NCBI GenBank assembly: GCA_003282175.1
Contig: QBZX01000002.1
Location: 62,001-126,000, forward strand
Length of the DNA stretch: 64,000 nt
From: Pelagibacteraceae bacterium AG-337-G06
GTDB lineage: Bacteria; Pseudomonadota; Alphaproteobacteria; Pelagibacterales; AG-422-B15
Direction of reading: 5' to 3'
Shown: positions 31,085 through 41,244 of the stretch, piece by piece
Numbering within the stretch: the stretch's first letter is position 1
Layout: each line of letters begins with the position of its first letter
Notes under the pieces: model-generated
Told to the model about the DNA's origin: nothing
Database searches by the model: none
What the model saw: only the letters and a program-made list of their open reading frames with translations
Translations under genes and position numbers: made by a program

Positions 31085-31886
31085 AATAAATTTATGTATT
31101 ATTGGTAAACCAAATTCAGGTAAATCAACTTTATTTAACTGCTTACTAGGAAATAGCATTTCTCCAGTTGGTGAAGAATACGGACTCACAAAAAAATTAT
31201 TTAAAAATAAATTTACTTCATATAGCCACGATTTTACAATTTTTGATACGCCGGGACTGAGAAGAAAAAGTAAAATTGATGATTTAGACGAAAAGGAAAG
31301 AAACAAGGAAGTCATAAAACTTATCGATAGGGTAGACGTAGTAATTTTGCTCATAGATTCTGTAGAAAATATTACCAAGCAAGACTTTAGGTTGGCTGAA
31401 ATAGCAATAACAAAAAAAAGGATACTATTTTTTTTGTTTAATAAGATGGATCTTATTGACGAAGTTAACAAATTTAAAACTAAAATCGATAAATATTTAA
31501 GCAATAATTATAGTCAATATCAGATGATTAATACTGATTTCATTTCTGCAGAGAAAAACATCAGAATTAAGAATTTTATAAAAGAAATTATTAAAAAAAA
31601 TAAACTTGTTCACATTGAAATCACAAAAGCCAATTTAAATAAATTTCTTAATTATTTAAATAAACTATCAAAATATCCAAAAATTAAAAAAAGAGAAATA
31701 AAGCCTAAGTATATTGTGCAATTAAAGGCCAGTTCTCCACTTTTTAAAGTCTTTATTAATTCAAAAAAGAAAGCGCCTCTTATATTTCAAAGATTTTTTG
31801 ATAATTCATTTAGGGATTATTTTAAGATAAAAGGAGTACCCATTTCTTATAAATTTATAAGCTCCAGCAATCCTTATTCAGACTAA
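31065..31886 (+). CDS. der: Single-G-domain Der/EngA GTPase (GD2 + KH-like domain only)
   Basis: G1 GKPNSGKS, G3 DTPG followed by LRRKSKI (GD2-type), G4 NKMD, G5 SAE, C-terminal KH-like region ending GVPISYKF...NPY; bamB-der synteny; only 273 aa. Confidence 0.8.
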   Translation: MSSILNKINLCIIGKPNSGKSTLFNCLLGNSISPVGEEYGLTKKLFKNKFTSYSHDFTIFDTPGLRRKSKIDDLDEKERNKEVIKLIDRVDVVILLIDSVENITKQDFRLAEIAITKKRILFFLFNKMDLIDEVNKFKTKIDKYLSNNYSQYQMINTDFISAEKNIRIKNFIKEIIKKNKLVHIEITKANLNKFLNYLNKLSKYPKIKKREIKPKYIVQLKASSPLFKVFINSKKKAPLIFQRFFDNSFRDYFKIKGVPISYKFISSSNPYSD

Positions 31887-32572
31887 AGCTTAATTATCTC
31901 ACCACTTTTTTCATTCGATAGTAAGAAATTTACAATCGTTCTTGCTACATCGACTGGTTTTTTTATTTCTTTTTTATTCTCACCAGGCATGATATTTTCT
32001 CTAAAATTAGTATTTACCGCACCTGGATAGATAATATTAACATTTATAGAGGTCCCTTTATTTTCATTGGCATAACTTAAGACTAATTCATTTAATGCCG
32101 CCATAATTGGTTGATATATACCCCAATATTGGGATTTCATCTCATCTTTTATTGATGAAATAACTACAAAGTTAGATTTCTTAGAATTTTTCAGCAAAGG
32201 GTGAAAATGCTTCATAATTCTAAAATTAGAAACATAGTTTAATTTGATAGTGTCATTGAATTCATTTAAATCAATTGACTCTACAGGCGATAGTTTAGTA
32301 ATTTGACCTGCAGATGAGACAATAATATCTAAAAACTTATCTTTTTTAAAAATTTCTTCTGAAAGATTTTCAATTACATTAGGTTCACATAAATCAATTG
32401 GAACAATTGTACATTCACATCCATTTGAAATTATTTTGTCATTTATCTCCTCTAATTTAGACGTATTGCGTGACAAAATATATATGTGTTTAACTGACCT
32501 TGACAGCTCTTGAGCAATACTTGCCCCAATTCCAGATGAGGCGCCTGTAATAAGACAATTAAGAGTTCTCAT
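31883..32572 (-). CDS. SDR family oxidoreductase
   Basis: ITGASSGIGASIAQELSR; SSAGQ. Confidence 0.9.
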   Translation of the reverse strand: MRTLNCLITGASSGIGASIAQELSRSVKHIYILSRNTSKLEEINDKIISNGCECTIVPIDLCEPNVIENLSEEIFKKDKFLDIIVSSAGQITKLSPVESIDLNEFNDTIKLNYVSNFRIMKHFHPLLKNSKKSNFVVISSIKDEMKSQYWGIYQPIMAALNELVLSYANENKGTSINVNIIYPGAVNTNFRENIMPGENKKEIKKPVDVARTIVNFLLSNEKSGEIIKL

Positions 32573-32574
32573 GT

Positions 32575-33090
32575 TTATATGTCTATTTCTTCTAAATTTC
32601 TTGGCATATGTTCAAAAAAATCTATTCCAATATTTACCATTTCAGCAAATGAGCTATTGGTCATTAAGTCATTTAACAGAATAGAAGATATATTTTGATT
32701 TATAAAAAATAAGGTTATCACAATTACAATATATCCCCTGAAAATACCCAGGATCCCTCCAAGCCCCATATCAACAAAACCTTTTTTTTTAGGTTGTAAA
32801 AATCCAATAATAAGTCTCAGTAGGAATGAAAAAAATATATATGAGGTTATTAGTGTAATTAGAAATATTGTTATATCAGATAAAGTCTCATTAGTAATAT
32901 ACTGATCTGCAACAGGTCTTAATAATTTAAAACAATTTTTAAGTATAAAAAATATTAATATCCATTTGATTAAATTAAAAAAACTCTTTAATAATCCATT
33001 TTTAGTGCCAAAAAAAATTGATATCAAACAAATGATCAGGAAAGAAATATCAAAAGTATTGAGAAATTGAGAATAATTAAGGTCGTTCAT
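32575..33090 (-). CDS. cvpA: CvpA family protein
   Basis: Four TM segments, KKKGFVDMGLGGILGIFRGYI. Confidence 0.85.
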   Translation of the reverse strand: MNDLNYSQFLNTFDISFLIICLISIFFGTKNGLLKSFFNLIKWILIFFILKNCFKLLRPVADQYITNETLSDITIFLITLITSYIFFSFLLRLIIGFLQPKKKGFVDMGLGGILGIFRGYIVIVITLFFINQNISSILLNDLMTNSSFAEMVNIGIDFFEHMPRNLEEIDI

Positions 33091-35527
33091 TTAATGAATT
33101 TTTATTAAAGTATCCGAGCAATATCGGCAATATAGTAAGACTTCCTACTAAAGCAATTAACATTGCAAGTGCTGTAAATGCTCCAAAATATATTGTAGGG
33201 TAAAAATTAGAAAATATTAAAATTGAGAAACCTGCCATAATAGTTATTGAAGTATTTTTGATTGCAGTGCTCACTGTTTTTTGGCAGTTATTGACCGCAT
33301 ATGTGTGTGAGCCAGTAATTGCAACATATTCACGATACCTATAAACATAATGTATGCAATTATCTACCGCTATCCCAATCGTAATAGAAGCAATTGTAAT
33401 TGTCATTAAATCCAGGGGTATATTCAATAAGCCCATGCTACCCAATATAACAAAACAGGCTACTAAATTTGGTATCAAAGCAGCTAAAGCTATTTTAAAG
33501 GATCGGAATAAAATAATTAATATAATAAATATTCCCATTAAAACAATTCCCAAAGATTTAATTTGAGAGTCAAAAAGACTTTGTAACATGTTATTGTACA
33601 AAATTAATATTCCAGTAAGACTTACTTCAATATTCTGATTGTTATAATTTGACTCCATATGCTCTCTAAGCTCATTAACAAAATCTGCTCTTTTTAATTC
33701 TGGGTGAGTGTCGATTACACGAAGAGATATTCTCGCTTGATCTTTATCTATCAACACATAGGGTTTTAAAATTTGATCTTTAATTTCTTGCGGTAATTTT
33801 TTGTACAAAACTGAAAGTTCGAGAGTGTCAAATTCTTCATTTAAATTAAGTTTTTCTGCAGTTCTTATAATGGATGCCAACGAAAGTACTTTACCCACAA
33901 AATCATACGATTCTAGATAGTCATGAATACTTTTAACACTATCAATTTTTTCTTTAGTAAACCAATAGTCTGCAGGATCATAATCTATACCAAAATCCAT
34001 AAAATCTTCCTCATCAAAAGATAAATCATCACTTGTTTCATCTTTGAACTGAATAATAATATCTAAGGGAGTTGTCCCACCCAATTGTTCATCAATCAAT
34101 TTCATCCCTTTATATATTTCAGTATCTTCTTTAAAGTAATTAACAAAACTATTTTCTACTTTAAGAGTACTTGCTCCATATATGCCGATAGCAAACAAGG
34201 ATGAAAAAAACAATAATGTTAATACTGGGAATTTGATCGATAAGAAAGAAAATACATCTTTACTATTATTTTTATCTAATAGTGCAGTTCCTTTTAAATT
34301 TAAGACTGATATCAAAATTGGTAAGAAAATAAAACTGCATAAATATGTGATAGTTAGGCCCATACACATCATAAGGCCAAAGTCCATAACCGGTTTAATT
34401 CCACTTGTGTAAAGTGATCCAAATGCAAAAATAGTTGTTAGAGCAGCAAATAGGCAAGGCTTATACATTTTTCCTAGAGTATGTAAAATGTTTTGATTAA
34501 TTGTAGATTTTCCCTCCTCTAAACTTATTTGTCGATACCTTACAACTATATGTACGGTCATTGATAAAGATAAGATCAAAATAAGCATGATAAAGTTTGA
34601 TGAAATAACGGTCACTTTCCATCCAAGTAGTGAAATAGACCCGATCATTATTATTAAAATAAATATGCAATTAGCTATACATGCAATCATCCACAAAGGG
34701 CTTCTAAAAACAAGATAGAGCACAATTAATATAAAAATAAAGGCTCCAATACCGAAAATAATAATATCATTTTTTACGAATGCGATAGTATCATTAGCAA
34801 TCATTGAAACTCCACCTAGATGAATTTTAATATTGTTATCTTCGAATTGCTCAATTATTGTTCTGACAGTTAAAATGTTATTTTCTCTCTCGTTATCTTG
34901 TTTCTTTTTTTCAATTTCATATCTGAGATCTAATTGAGATAATAGCTCAAGCTCAGCAACATTTTTTTTATTTAATTCATTAAGCCTTATTCTTTCATTT
35001 ACTATTGTATTGAAATTAAGATTTTTTTTTAGATTAATTAGTAAGCCTGTTGTGGTTGCATCTTCACTAATAATTAAGTTTTTGAAAATTGGACTGTTAA
35101 GTAATTCTATTTCTGCATCAGCAATATTTACTTGTGGTGATTTAATTGTAATTATTTCATTTACGAGATCTGACAAAGATTGATTATTAATTTCTAATAA
35201 TGGTGCGTCAAAAATTGATTGAGTTGATTCAACAAACGGAAGCTTATCAATTTCTAAAATAAAAGAATTTAAAAAATCAAGATTTTTCTTTGTAATAAAT
35301 TTTTGTTTTGATGTGAAAGTAACAATTAAAAAATCACTTGAATCATAGTCCTTGATTAGCTGTTGATATTTTTTTAAATCATCATCTTGTTCTAAAATGA
35401 GAGTATCAGAAGATGCGTCAAGCTGAAAATTATCAGAGTTAAATAGGAAAATAAATGCAACTGCTAAAAGTAGAAACAGAGATAATTTTGAATAATTATC
35501 AAGAATTGACGAAAAGATTTTTTCCAT
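33077..35527 (-). CDS. RND superfamily (MMPL/patched-like) exporter
   Basis: 816 aa with two TM bundles separated by periplasmic domains; TIASITIGIAVDNCIHYVYRYREY. Confidence 0.9.
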   Translation of the reverse strand: MEKIFSSILDNYSKLSLFLLLAVAFIFLFNSDNFQLDASSDTLILEQDDDLKKYQQLIKDYDSSDFLIVTFTSKQKFITKKNLDFLNSFILEIDKLPFVESTQSIFDAPLLEINNQSLSDLVNEIITIKSPQVNIADAEIELLNSPIFKNLIISEDATTTGLLINLKKNLNFNTIVNERIRLNELNKKNVAELELLSQLDLRYEIEKKKQDNERENNILTVRTIIEQFEDNNIKIHLGGVSMIANDTIAFVKNDIIIFGIGAFIFILIVLYLVFRSPLWMIACIANCIFILIIMIGSISLLGWKVTVISSNFIMLILILSLSMTVHIVVRYRQISLEEGKSTINQNILHTLGKMYKPCLFAALTTIFAFGSLYTSGIKPVMDFGLMMCMGLTITYLCSFIFLPILISVLNLKGTALLDKNNSKDVFSFLSIKFPVLTLLFFSSLFAIGIYGASTLKVENSFVNYFKEDTEIYKGMKLIDEQLGGTTPLDIIIQFKDETSDDLSFDEEDFMDFGIDYDPADYWFTKEKIDSVKSIHDYLESYDFVGKVLSLASIIRTAEKLNLNEEFDTLELSVLYKKLPQEIKDQILKPYVLIDKDQARISLRVIDTHPELKRADFVNELREHMESNYNNQNIEVSLTGILILYNNMLQSLFDSQIKSLGIVLMGIFIILIILFRSFKIALAALIPNLVACFVILGSMGLLNIPLDLMTITIASITIGIAVDNCIHYVYRYREYVAITGSHTYAVNNCQKTVSTAIKNTSITIMAGFSILIFSNFYPTIYFGAFTALAMLIALVGSLTILPILLGYFNKNSLNERP

Positions 35528-35530
35528 TAC

Positions 35531-36631
35531 TTATGAAATATATCTTCTTTGATATCTTTTGCCTAGGCTTGTTAAAATTTCATACGGTATTGTATTTATG
35601 CTCTGACAAACTGTATTGATAGGGTTCTTATTCCCAATAAATTCAAACTCTTTATTAGCTAAATGTTTTAAATTTATAAAATTTGTTAAATCAACTGTTA
35701 CCAAGTCCATTGAGACTCTCCCAATTAAGTTAATGCGTCTATTATCTAAATAAATTTTACAATTATTTGAAAAGAGTCTACTAAATCCATCACCATAACC
35801 AATGGCAAAAGTACCTACTTTCATCTTTTTCTTTGCTATAAATGTAGCTCCATAGCCTACAGTATCTCCTTTATTTATTTCCCTTGTCTGTATTAATTTG
35901 CTTTTTAAAGAAACTACATTTTTGTAATGTTTTCTCTCTCTAATTTGACAGTTGCCTCCATAAAGAGATATTCCTGGTCTAACCATATCAAGATGATATT
36001 TTTTACCGAGCAAAACCCCGCCAGAGTTCGATATGCTGTGCAGACAATTTGGAAAGTGTTTTCTTATTTTATCAAATTCCTTTAATTGAGTTTGATTTTT
36101 TTTGTTTTTTGGGTCATCAGCACAAGCTAAATGGCTCATAATTAGAACAAGATCTGAATTTTTAATTAATTTTGATTTATTTGTTATTAGACTTCTAGTT
36201 TCATTTTTATCTAAACCAAGTCTCGACATGCCAGTATCAAAATGAATTACAATTTTGAGTTTTTTATTATATTTACTTTGGTAGCGCTCTATTTTCTTGA
36301 GTTGTTTTAAATTATTGATTACTGGTATTAGTTTATACTTACTTATTATATTTAAATCATCTAAAACTAAACCATTAAGAATATATACTTCTACTTTCTT
36401 AGTTATTTTTCTAATTTCCATAGCTTCATCAGTAGATGCTACAAAAAAGTGCTTGCATTTTGATCTTACTAGCTCGGGTAGAACTTTCTTAACTCCCAGG
36501 CCATATGCATTTGATTTTACAGTAGCTGCAACTATACAATTTTTGGTTACGTTTTTTTTGATTTTTAAGTAATTGTCACTTAGGGATTTTAAGTCAATAT
36601 CTAAAAAAGTATTTTGATCAATATTCTTCAT
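35531..36631 (-). CDS. alr: Alanine racemase
   Basis: AATVKSNAYGLG near N-terminus; HFDTGMSRLG; VRPGISLYG; GRVSMDL. Confidence 0.95.
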   Translation of the reverse strand: MKNIDQNTFLDIDLKSLSDNYLKIKKNVTKNCIVAATVKSNAYGLGVKKVLPELVRSKCKHFFVASTDEAMEIRKITKKVEVYILNGLVLDDLNIISKYKLIPVINNLKQLKKIERYQSKYNKKLKIVIHFDTGMSRLGLDKNETRSLITNKSKLIKNSDLVLIMSHLACADDPKNKKNQTQLKEFDKIRKHFPNCLHSISNSGGVLLGKKYHLDMVRPGISLYGGNCQIRERKHYKNVVSLKSKLIQTREINKGDTVGYGATFIAKKKMKVGTFAIGYGDGFSRLFSNNCKIYLDNRRINLIGRVSMDLVTVDLTNFINLKHLANKEFEFIGNKNPINTVCQSINTIPYEILTSLGKRYQRRYIS

Positions 36632-36642
36632 TTCGAAAGACC

Positions 36643-38100
36643 TTACTCATAATTGCTTGAGTGATCTTTGCTAACAAAGTTTCCAAACTTTGTAAACTTA
36701 CTTTCAAAGCTTAGTCTTATATTTCCTGTTGGTCCATGTCTTTGTTTTGATATGAGAAGTTCGGCTTGACCATGAATTTCATCCATTTTTTGCTGCCATT
36801 CAATGTAATCTGCGGTACCAAGAGCAGGCTCACTTTTTTCTAAATAGTATTCTTCTCTATAAATAAACATTACTACATCAGAGTCTTGCTCAATAGAACC
36901 TGACTCTCTTAGATCCGATAATAATGGCTTCTTATCTTCCCTTTGTTCAACCTGCCTAGATAATTGTGATAATGCTATAACAGGAATATTCATTTCTTTT
37001 GCTAAAGCTTTAAGGCCTTGTGTTATTTCTGAAAGTTCAAGAACTCGAGACTCATTTCTTGATATCTTACTTGGCCTCAATAATTGCAAATAATCTATAA
37101 CAATTGCGCCAAGACCGTGTTTTCGCTTAAGCCTTCTTGCTCTAGAGGCAAGCGTTCCAATATTGATAGCGGGTGTGTCGTCAATGAATAGAGGTATCTC
37201 CAATATTTTTTTTGATACTGACACTAAATTATCTAAATCATTTTCTGATAAATCACCTTTTCTCATATCATTAGAACTTATTCTTGCCTCTTCAGATAAA
37301 ATTCTTCTTGCTAGTTGTTCTGATGACATTTCAAGTGAAAAGAATAGAACACTTGAATCCATATCATTATTATTATGAGCTTCTTTTGCCACATTAAATG
37401 CTATATTTGTGGCTAAAGCTGTTTTTCCCATAGATGGTCTTCCGGCAATTATGATAAGGTCAGATGAATGAAATCCTCCTAATTTAGCGTCAAGATCCCT
37501 AAATCCAGAAGATAGGCCAATCACGCTTGTATCCTTCTTAAATGCTTTAGTTGTCAGCTCTATAGCCTCTTCAATTGAACTTCTAAATGATTGAACCTTG
37601 TTTTTTGTAGTCCCTTTTTCTGATATCTGATATAAATCTTTTTCTGCATCTTCTATGAGATCTCCAGGTTTTACATCCATATCACTTTCAATAGCATCAT
37701 GTTGAACCTTGCCTCCAAGCTCATAAAGTCCTCTTCTTACAGCCATATCGTAAATTATTTGAGCATAGCTCTTCGCATATTCTAGAGAAACTGCTGAATT
37801 TGCAAGTCTAAATAGGTAATTTGCTCCACCTATTTCTTCTAGATTTTTTTCAATTTCAAAATAACTCTGCAAAGTAATCGGTGATGCAATCTGACCTTTA
37901 GAAATCATTTTATGTATTACTTCAAATATAACTCTATGAACTGGTTCATAGAAATGTTCTGAATTTACTATTTCAGTTACATCGTAGAATATTTCATTAT
38001 TAATTAGTATAGCGCCAAGTAAACCTTGTTCAGCTTCCAAGTTGTGTGGAAGCTGTTTGGAAGAAATATTATTGGATTGGATTTGAAATGTATTGGACAT
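36643..38100 (-). CDS. dnaB: Replicative DNA helicase
   Basis: LPHNLEAEQGLLGAILIN; IIAGRPSMGKTALATNIA; SDLRESGSIEQDSDVVMFIYREEYY. Confidence 0.99.
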   Translation of the reverse strand: MSNTFQIQSNNISSKQLPHNLEAEQGLLGAILINNEIFYDVTEIVNSEHFYEPVHRVIFEVIHKMISKGQIASPITLQSYFEIEKNLEEIGGANYLFRLANSAVSLEYAKSYAQIIYDMAVRRGLYELGGKVQHDAIESDMDVKPGDLIEDAEKDLYQISEKGTTKNKVQSFRSSIEEAIELTTKAFKKDTSVIGLSSGFRDLDAKLGGFHSSDLIIIAGRPSMGKTALATNIAFNVAKEAHNNNDMDSSVLFFSLEMSSEQLARRILSEEARISSNDMRKGDLSENDLDNLVSVSKKILEIPLFIDDTPAINIGTLASRARRLKRKHGLGAIVIDYLQLLRPSKISRNESRVLELSEITQGLKALAKEMNIPVIALSQLSRQVEQREDKKPLLSDLRESGSIEQDSDVVMFIYREEYYLEKSEPALGTADYIEWQQKMDEIHGQAELLISKQRHGPTGNIRLSFESKFTKFGNFVSKDHSSNYE

Positions 38101-38249
38101 TGAGTAAATAAATATGAATTGCTAGAAATTGTCAGTATTTTAATGATAAAAGATACTAACAGGATTAAAATAATGTTAATATATTCTTAGGCTTTATAAA
38201 GAGTATTATGTTTGCCTTTTAAATCTTTGAAATTGGTAAAGAATTATGA

Positions 38250-38696
38250 TTAAGTTTTTTTTGTTATTTCAAGGTGAAGATTAGCCTTAACATCCTCATA
38301 TAAGCTTATCTGTATTTCAGTTTCACCTAATTTTTTTATTGGATCAAGAATTAATGCGTCAGGTGAAATCTTTATTTCAAGTAAAGTAAATAAGCTCTCA
38401 CTTATAGATTTATGACTAACTGCACCATAGAGGCTACCATCATCGTTTGCTTCCATCTGTATTGAAATTTTCTTACCATCTAGTTTTGCTTTAAGCTCAT
38501 TAGCCTCAACAATTTTTTTATCATTATTAGAGTTTATTTGAGTGATACGATTTTCTAAATCAGCTTTATTTTTCTTATTGGCAATAATTGCTTTTTTCCC
38601 AGGTATCAAGAAATTTTTTGCAAAGCCATCTTTAACCGTGACAATCTCACCAGCTTTTCCTAATTTATTTAGTGATTCTAAAAGAATAATTTCCAT
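38250..38696 (-). CDS. rplI: 50S ribosomal protein L9
   Basis: [36 protein letters not shown]. Confidence 0.98.
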   Translation of the reverse strand: MEIILLESLNKLGKAGEIVTVKDGFAKNFLIPGKKAIIANKKNKADLENRITQINSNNDKKIVEANELKAKLDGKKISIQMEANDDGSLYGAVSHKSISESLFTLLEIKISPDALILDPIKKLGETEIQISLYEDVKANLHLEITKKT

Positions 38697-38896
38697 TACC
38701 GACCTGTATATGGCAATAACGCTAGATATCTTGCTCTTTTAATTGCATTTGAAAGATCTTTTTGTTTCTTTATTGAAATATAACTTATTCTCCTGGGGGT
38801 AATTTTTCCTTTTTCAGAAATAAATTTTCTTAGAGAGGAAAGATCTTTATAGTCAAAAGAAGAAGTATTGTTTTTTGTATTATTGTCCATAACCAT
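38696..38896 (-). CDS. rpsR: 30S ribosomal protein S18
   Basis: [49 protein letters not shown]. Confidence 0.98.
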   Translation of the reverse strand: MVMDNNTKNNTSSFDYKDLSSLRKFISEKGKITPRRISYISIKKQKDLSNAIKRARYLALLPYTGR

Positions 38897-39222
38897 TATT
38901 CATTTTCTTTAATCATTAAAGTAGGAGTTTCACTAAATGATTTAACTTTTATTGATAAATATCTGATAACATTTTCATTTAGATTTAATTTTGAGTTCAT
39001 TAAATCAATATTTTCTTGAGGCATTTCAATATTCATAAATTCATAAAATGCTTTTTTATTGTTTTTGATAGGATAAGCTAGATTTCTCATACCCCAGCTT
39101 TCTTGATAGATGATACTGCCTTTTAGTTCAGAGACTAAGTCTGTATGATTTTTTAGCTCGCTAGAAAGTTCGTTTGAACTTAAACTTTGTTTAAGTATTA
39201 TCACATGTTCAAAAAGAGCCAT
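38896..39222 (-). CDS. rpsF: 30S ribosomal protein S6
   Basis: [15 protein letters not shown]...[23 protein letters not shown]. Confidence 0.97.
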   Translation of the reverse strand: MALFEHVIILKQSLSSNELSSELKNHTDLVSELKGSIIYQESWGMRNLAYPIKNNKKAFYEFMNIEMPQENIDLMNSKLNLNENVIRYLSIKVKSFSETPTLMIKENE

Positions 39223-39294
39223 AAATTAGTCATATTTATTATTAAAGTCCGAATAAATATTCTATAATTAGCCATTAAGCAAGCATTCTTTTAA

Positions 39295-40227
39295 ATGAAA
39301 ACAGCATTAATTTTTCCTGGACAAGGGTCTCAAAACGTTGGGATGGGGTACGACTTTTATTCTGATTTTCAGTCATCACGTGATATTTATGACCAGCTAG
39401 ACAAAATAATGGGGGAAAGTCTTGCAAACTTAATTTTCAAAGGCGAAGAAAGTGAACTTGCCATGACAGAAAATTCACAACCCTCAATAATGGCAACAAG
39501 CATTGCAATATTCGCTGCTTTAAAAGAAAGTGGGAAATTAGATGATCATTCTTTTGATTGTGTAGCTGGCCACTCTCTTGGTGAATACTCGGCATTAGTC
39601 GCTAACAAATCACTTAGTTTTAAAGACTCTTTAAAATTACTTAAAATTCGATCCAAAGCTATGCAAAAATGTATGCCAATTGGCACCGGAGGAATGGCAG
39701 CAATTATTGGAGGCAACGAAGAAGCGATAGCTGGCATCATCAGCGATATCAGTTCGGAAGGAAAAATTTTTATTGCTAATGATAATGCAATTGGGCAAAT
39801 AGTTATAAGTGGTGAAATGAAAGCAATTGATTATGTTGTTGCAAATTCAAGAAAACTTGGTTTCAAAAAAGCTATTAAGCTGCCAGTAAGCGCCCCTTTT
39901 CATAGTGAGTTTATGATGAAAGCCTCAATGATAATGAAAGATGAGATTAATAAATATAGTTTTAATGCTTTCGCTGTACCACTTTATTCTAACGTGTCTT
40001 CTTTACCTTGTAATGTAGGAGAAATAAAGCAGATTCTAGTAGATCAAATAATAAAAAAAGTTAGATGGAGAGAAATTATAGCAAATATGATAAATGATGG
40101 AGTGGAAAGGTTTATTGAAATCGGACCTGGCAATGTATTGACGAATTTAGTAAAAAGAATGTCAAAAGAAACAATATCAATATCAATATCAAAAGTAGAT
40201 GATTTTGAGAAATTGGATAATATTTAA
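39295..40227 (+). CDS. fabD: Malonyl-CoA:ACP transacylase
   Basis: IFPGQGSQNVGMG; VAGHSLGEYSAL. Confidence 0.98.
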   Translation: MKTALIFPGQGSQNVGMGYDFYSDFQSSRDIYDQLDKIMGESLANLIFKGEESELAMTENSQPSIMATSIAIFAALKESGKLDDHSFDCVAGHSLGEYSALVANKSLSFKDSLKLLKIRSKAMQKCMPIGTGGMAAIIGGNEEAIAGIISDISSEGKIFIANDNAIGQIVISGEMKAIDYVVANSRKLGFKKAIKLPVSAPFHSEFMMKASMIMKDEINKYSFNAFAVPLYSNVSSLPCNVGEIKQILVDQIIKKVRWREIIANMINDGVERFIEIGPGNVLTNLVKRMSKETISISISKVDDFEKLDNI

Positions 40228-40229
40228 TT

Positions 40230-40949
40230 ATGAAGAATGTTTTAATTACTGGAGCGACAGGTGGAATAGGGTCTTCAATATTAAAATTATTTTATGAGAA
40301 TAATTATAATATATGCGTTACAGGTACCAACAAGGTTAAGCTAAATGAAATTGAGGTTAATTATAAAGGAAAAGTTAAATGTATTTCTTGCAATCTTAAT
40401 GAAGAATTACAAATAGAGAGTCTGGTCCAGCTGTCTAATGAATATTATGGATCAACTGACATACTCATTAATAATGCAGGAATTACTAAAGATAATTTGT
40501 TTTTAAGAATGAAAGATGAAGAATGGAACGATGTAATTAATATCAATCTAAACTCTAATTTTAAGCTAACAAAACAAATTTTAAAGGGTATGATAAAAAG
40601 TCGCTGGGGAAGGATTGTCAATATTTCATCAGATGCCGCTAAGATCGGAAATGCAGGTCAAGCGAACTATGTTGCCTCTAAATCTGCAATTGAAGGCCTT
40701 ACACGGACACTTGCAAATGAAGTAGCTTCAAGGGGGGTAACAGTTAACTGTGTCTCGCCAGGATTTGTTGAAACTGATATTCTTCAAACAATCGATAAAA
40801 AAACATTGCAAAATATGGTAGAAAAAATACCTCTTAGAAGAATGGGAACAATCGATGAAATTGCCTCTGCAGTTTATTTTCTTTCTTCAGAAGAATCGGC
40901 CTATATTACAGGTCAAGTGCTTCATGTTAATGGCGGCTTGACAATGTGA
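40230..40949 (+). CDS. fabG: 3-oxoacyl-ACP reductase
   Basis: ITGATGGIGSSI; NNAGITKDNLFLRMKDEEW; YVASKSAIEG. Confidence 0.97.
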   Translation: MKNVLITGATGGIGSSILKLFYENNYNICVTGTNKVKLNEIEVNYKGKVKCISCNLNEELQIESLVQLSNEYYGSTDILINNAGITKDNLFLRMKDEEWNDVININLNSNFKLTKQILKGMIKSRWGRIVNISSDAAKIGNAGQANYVASKSAIEGLTRTLANEVASRGVTVNCVSPGFVETDILQTIDKKTLQNMVEKIPLRRMGTIDEIASAVYFLSSEESAYITGQVLHVNGGLTM

Positions 40950-40997
40950 TGCAGAACGTACTAAACAAAATGTTAATATATTAAAACAGGAGTATTT

Positions 40998-41231
40998 ATG
41001 AGTGAAGTTGCTGACAAAGTTAAAAAAATTATTGCTGAACATTTAGGTATAGATGATATGAGTAAGATCACAGATGATGCAAAATTTATTGATGACTTAG
41101 GAGCAGATAGTTTAGATACTGTAGAACTTGTCATGGCCTTTGAAGAAGCTTTTGATGTTGAAATCCCAGATGACAAAGCAGAAACAATATTAACTGTTGG
41201 AGATGCAATATCTCACTTAGAAACAGACTAG
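40998..41231 (+). CDS. acpP: Acyl carrier protein
   Basis: [31 protein letters not shown]. Confidence 0.99.
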   Translation: MSEVADKVKKIIAEHLGIDDMSKITDDAKFIDDLGADSLDTVELVMAFEEAFDVEIPDDKAETILTVGDAISHLETD

Positions 41232-41244
41232 TAAAAACAATTTA

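Noticed and set aside
31061-31504. 147-aa minus-strand ORF antisense to der
   Set aside because: Fully antisense to the GTPase domain; Ser/Leu/Phe-rich shadow frame with no recognisable motif.
40173-40190. AATATC x3 tandem repeat at the end of fabD
   Set aside because: Short in-frame repeat encoding alternating Ile/Ser; ordinary coding low complexity.
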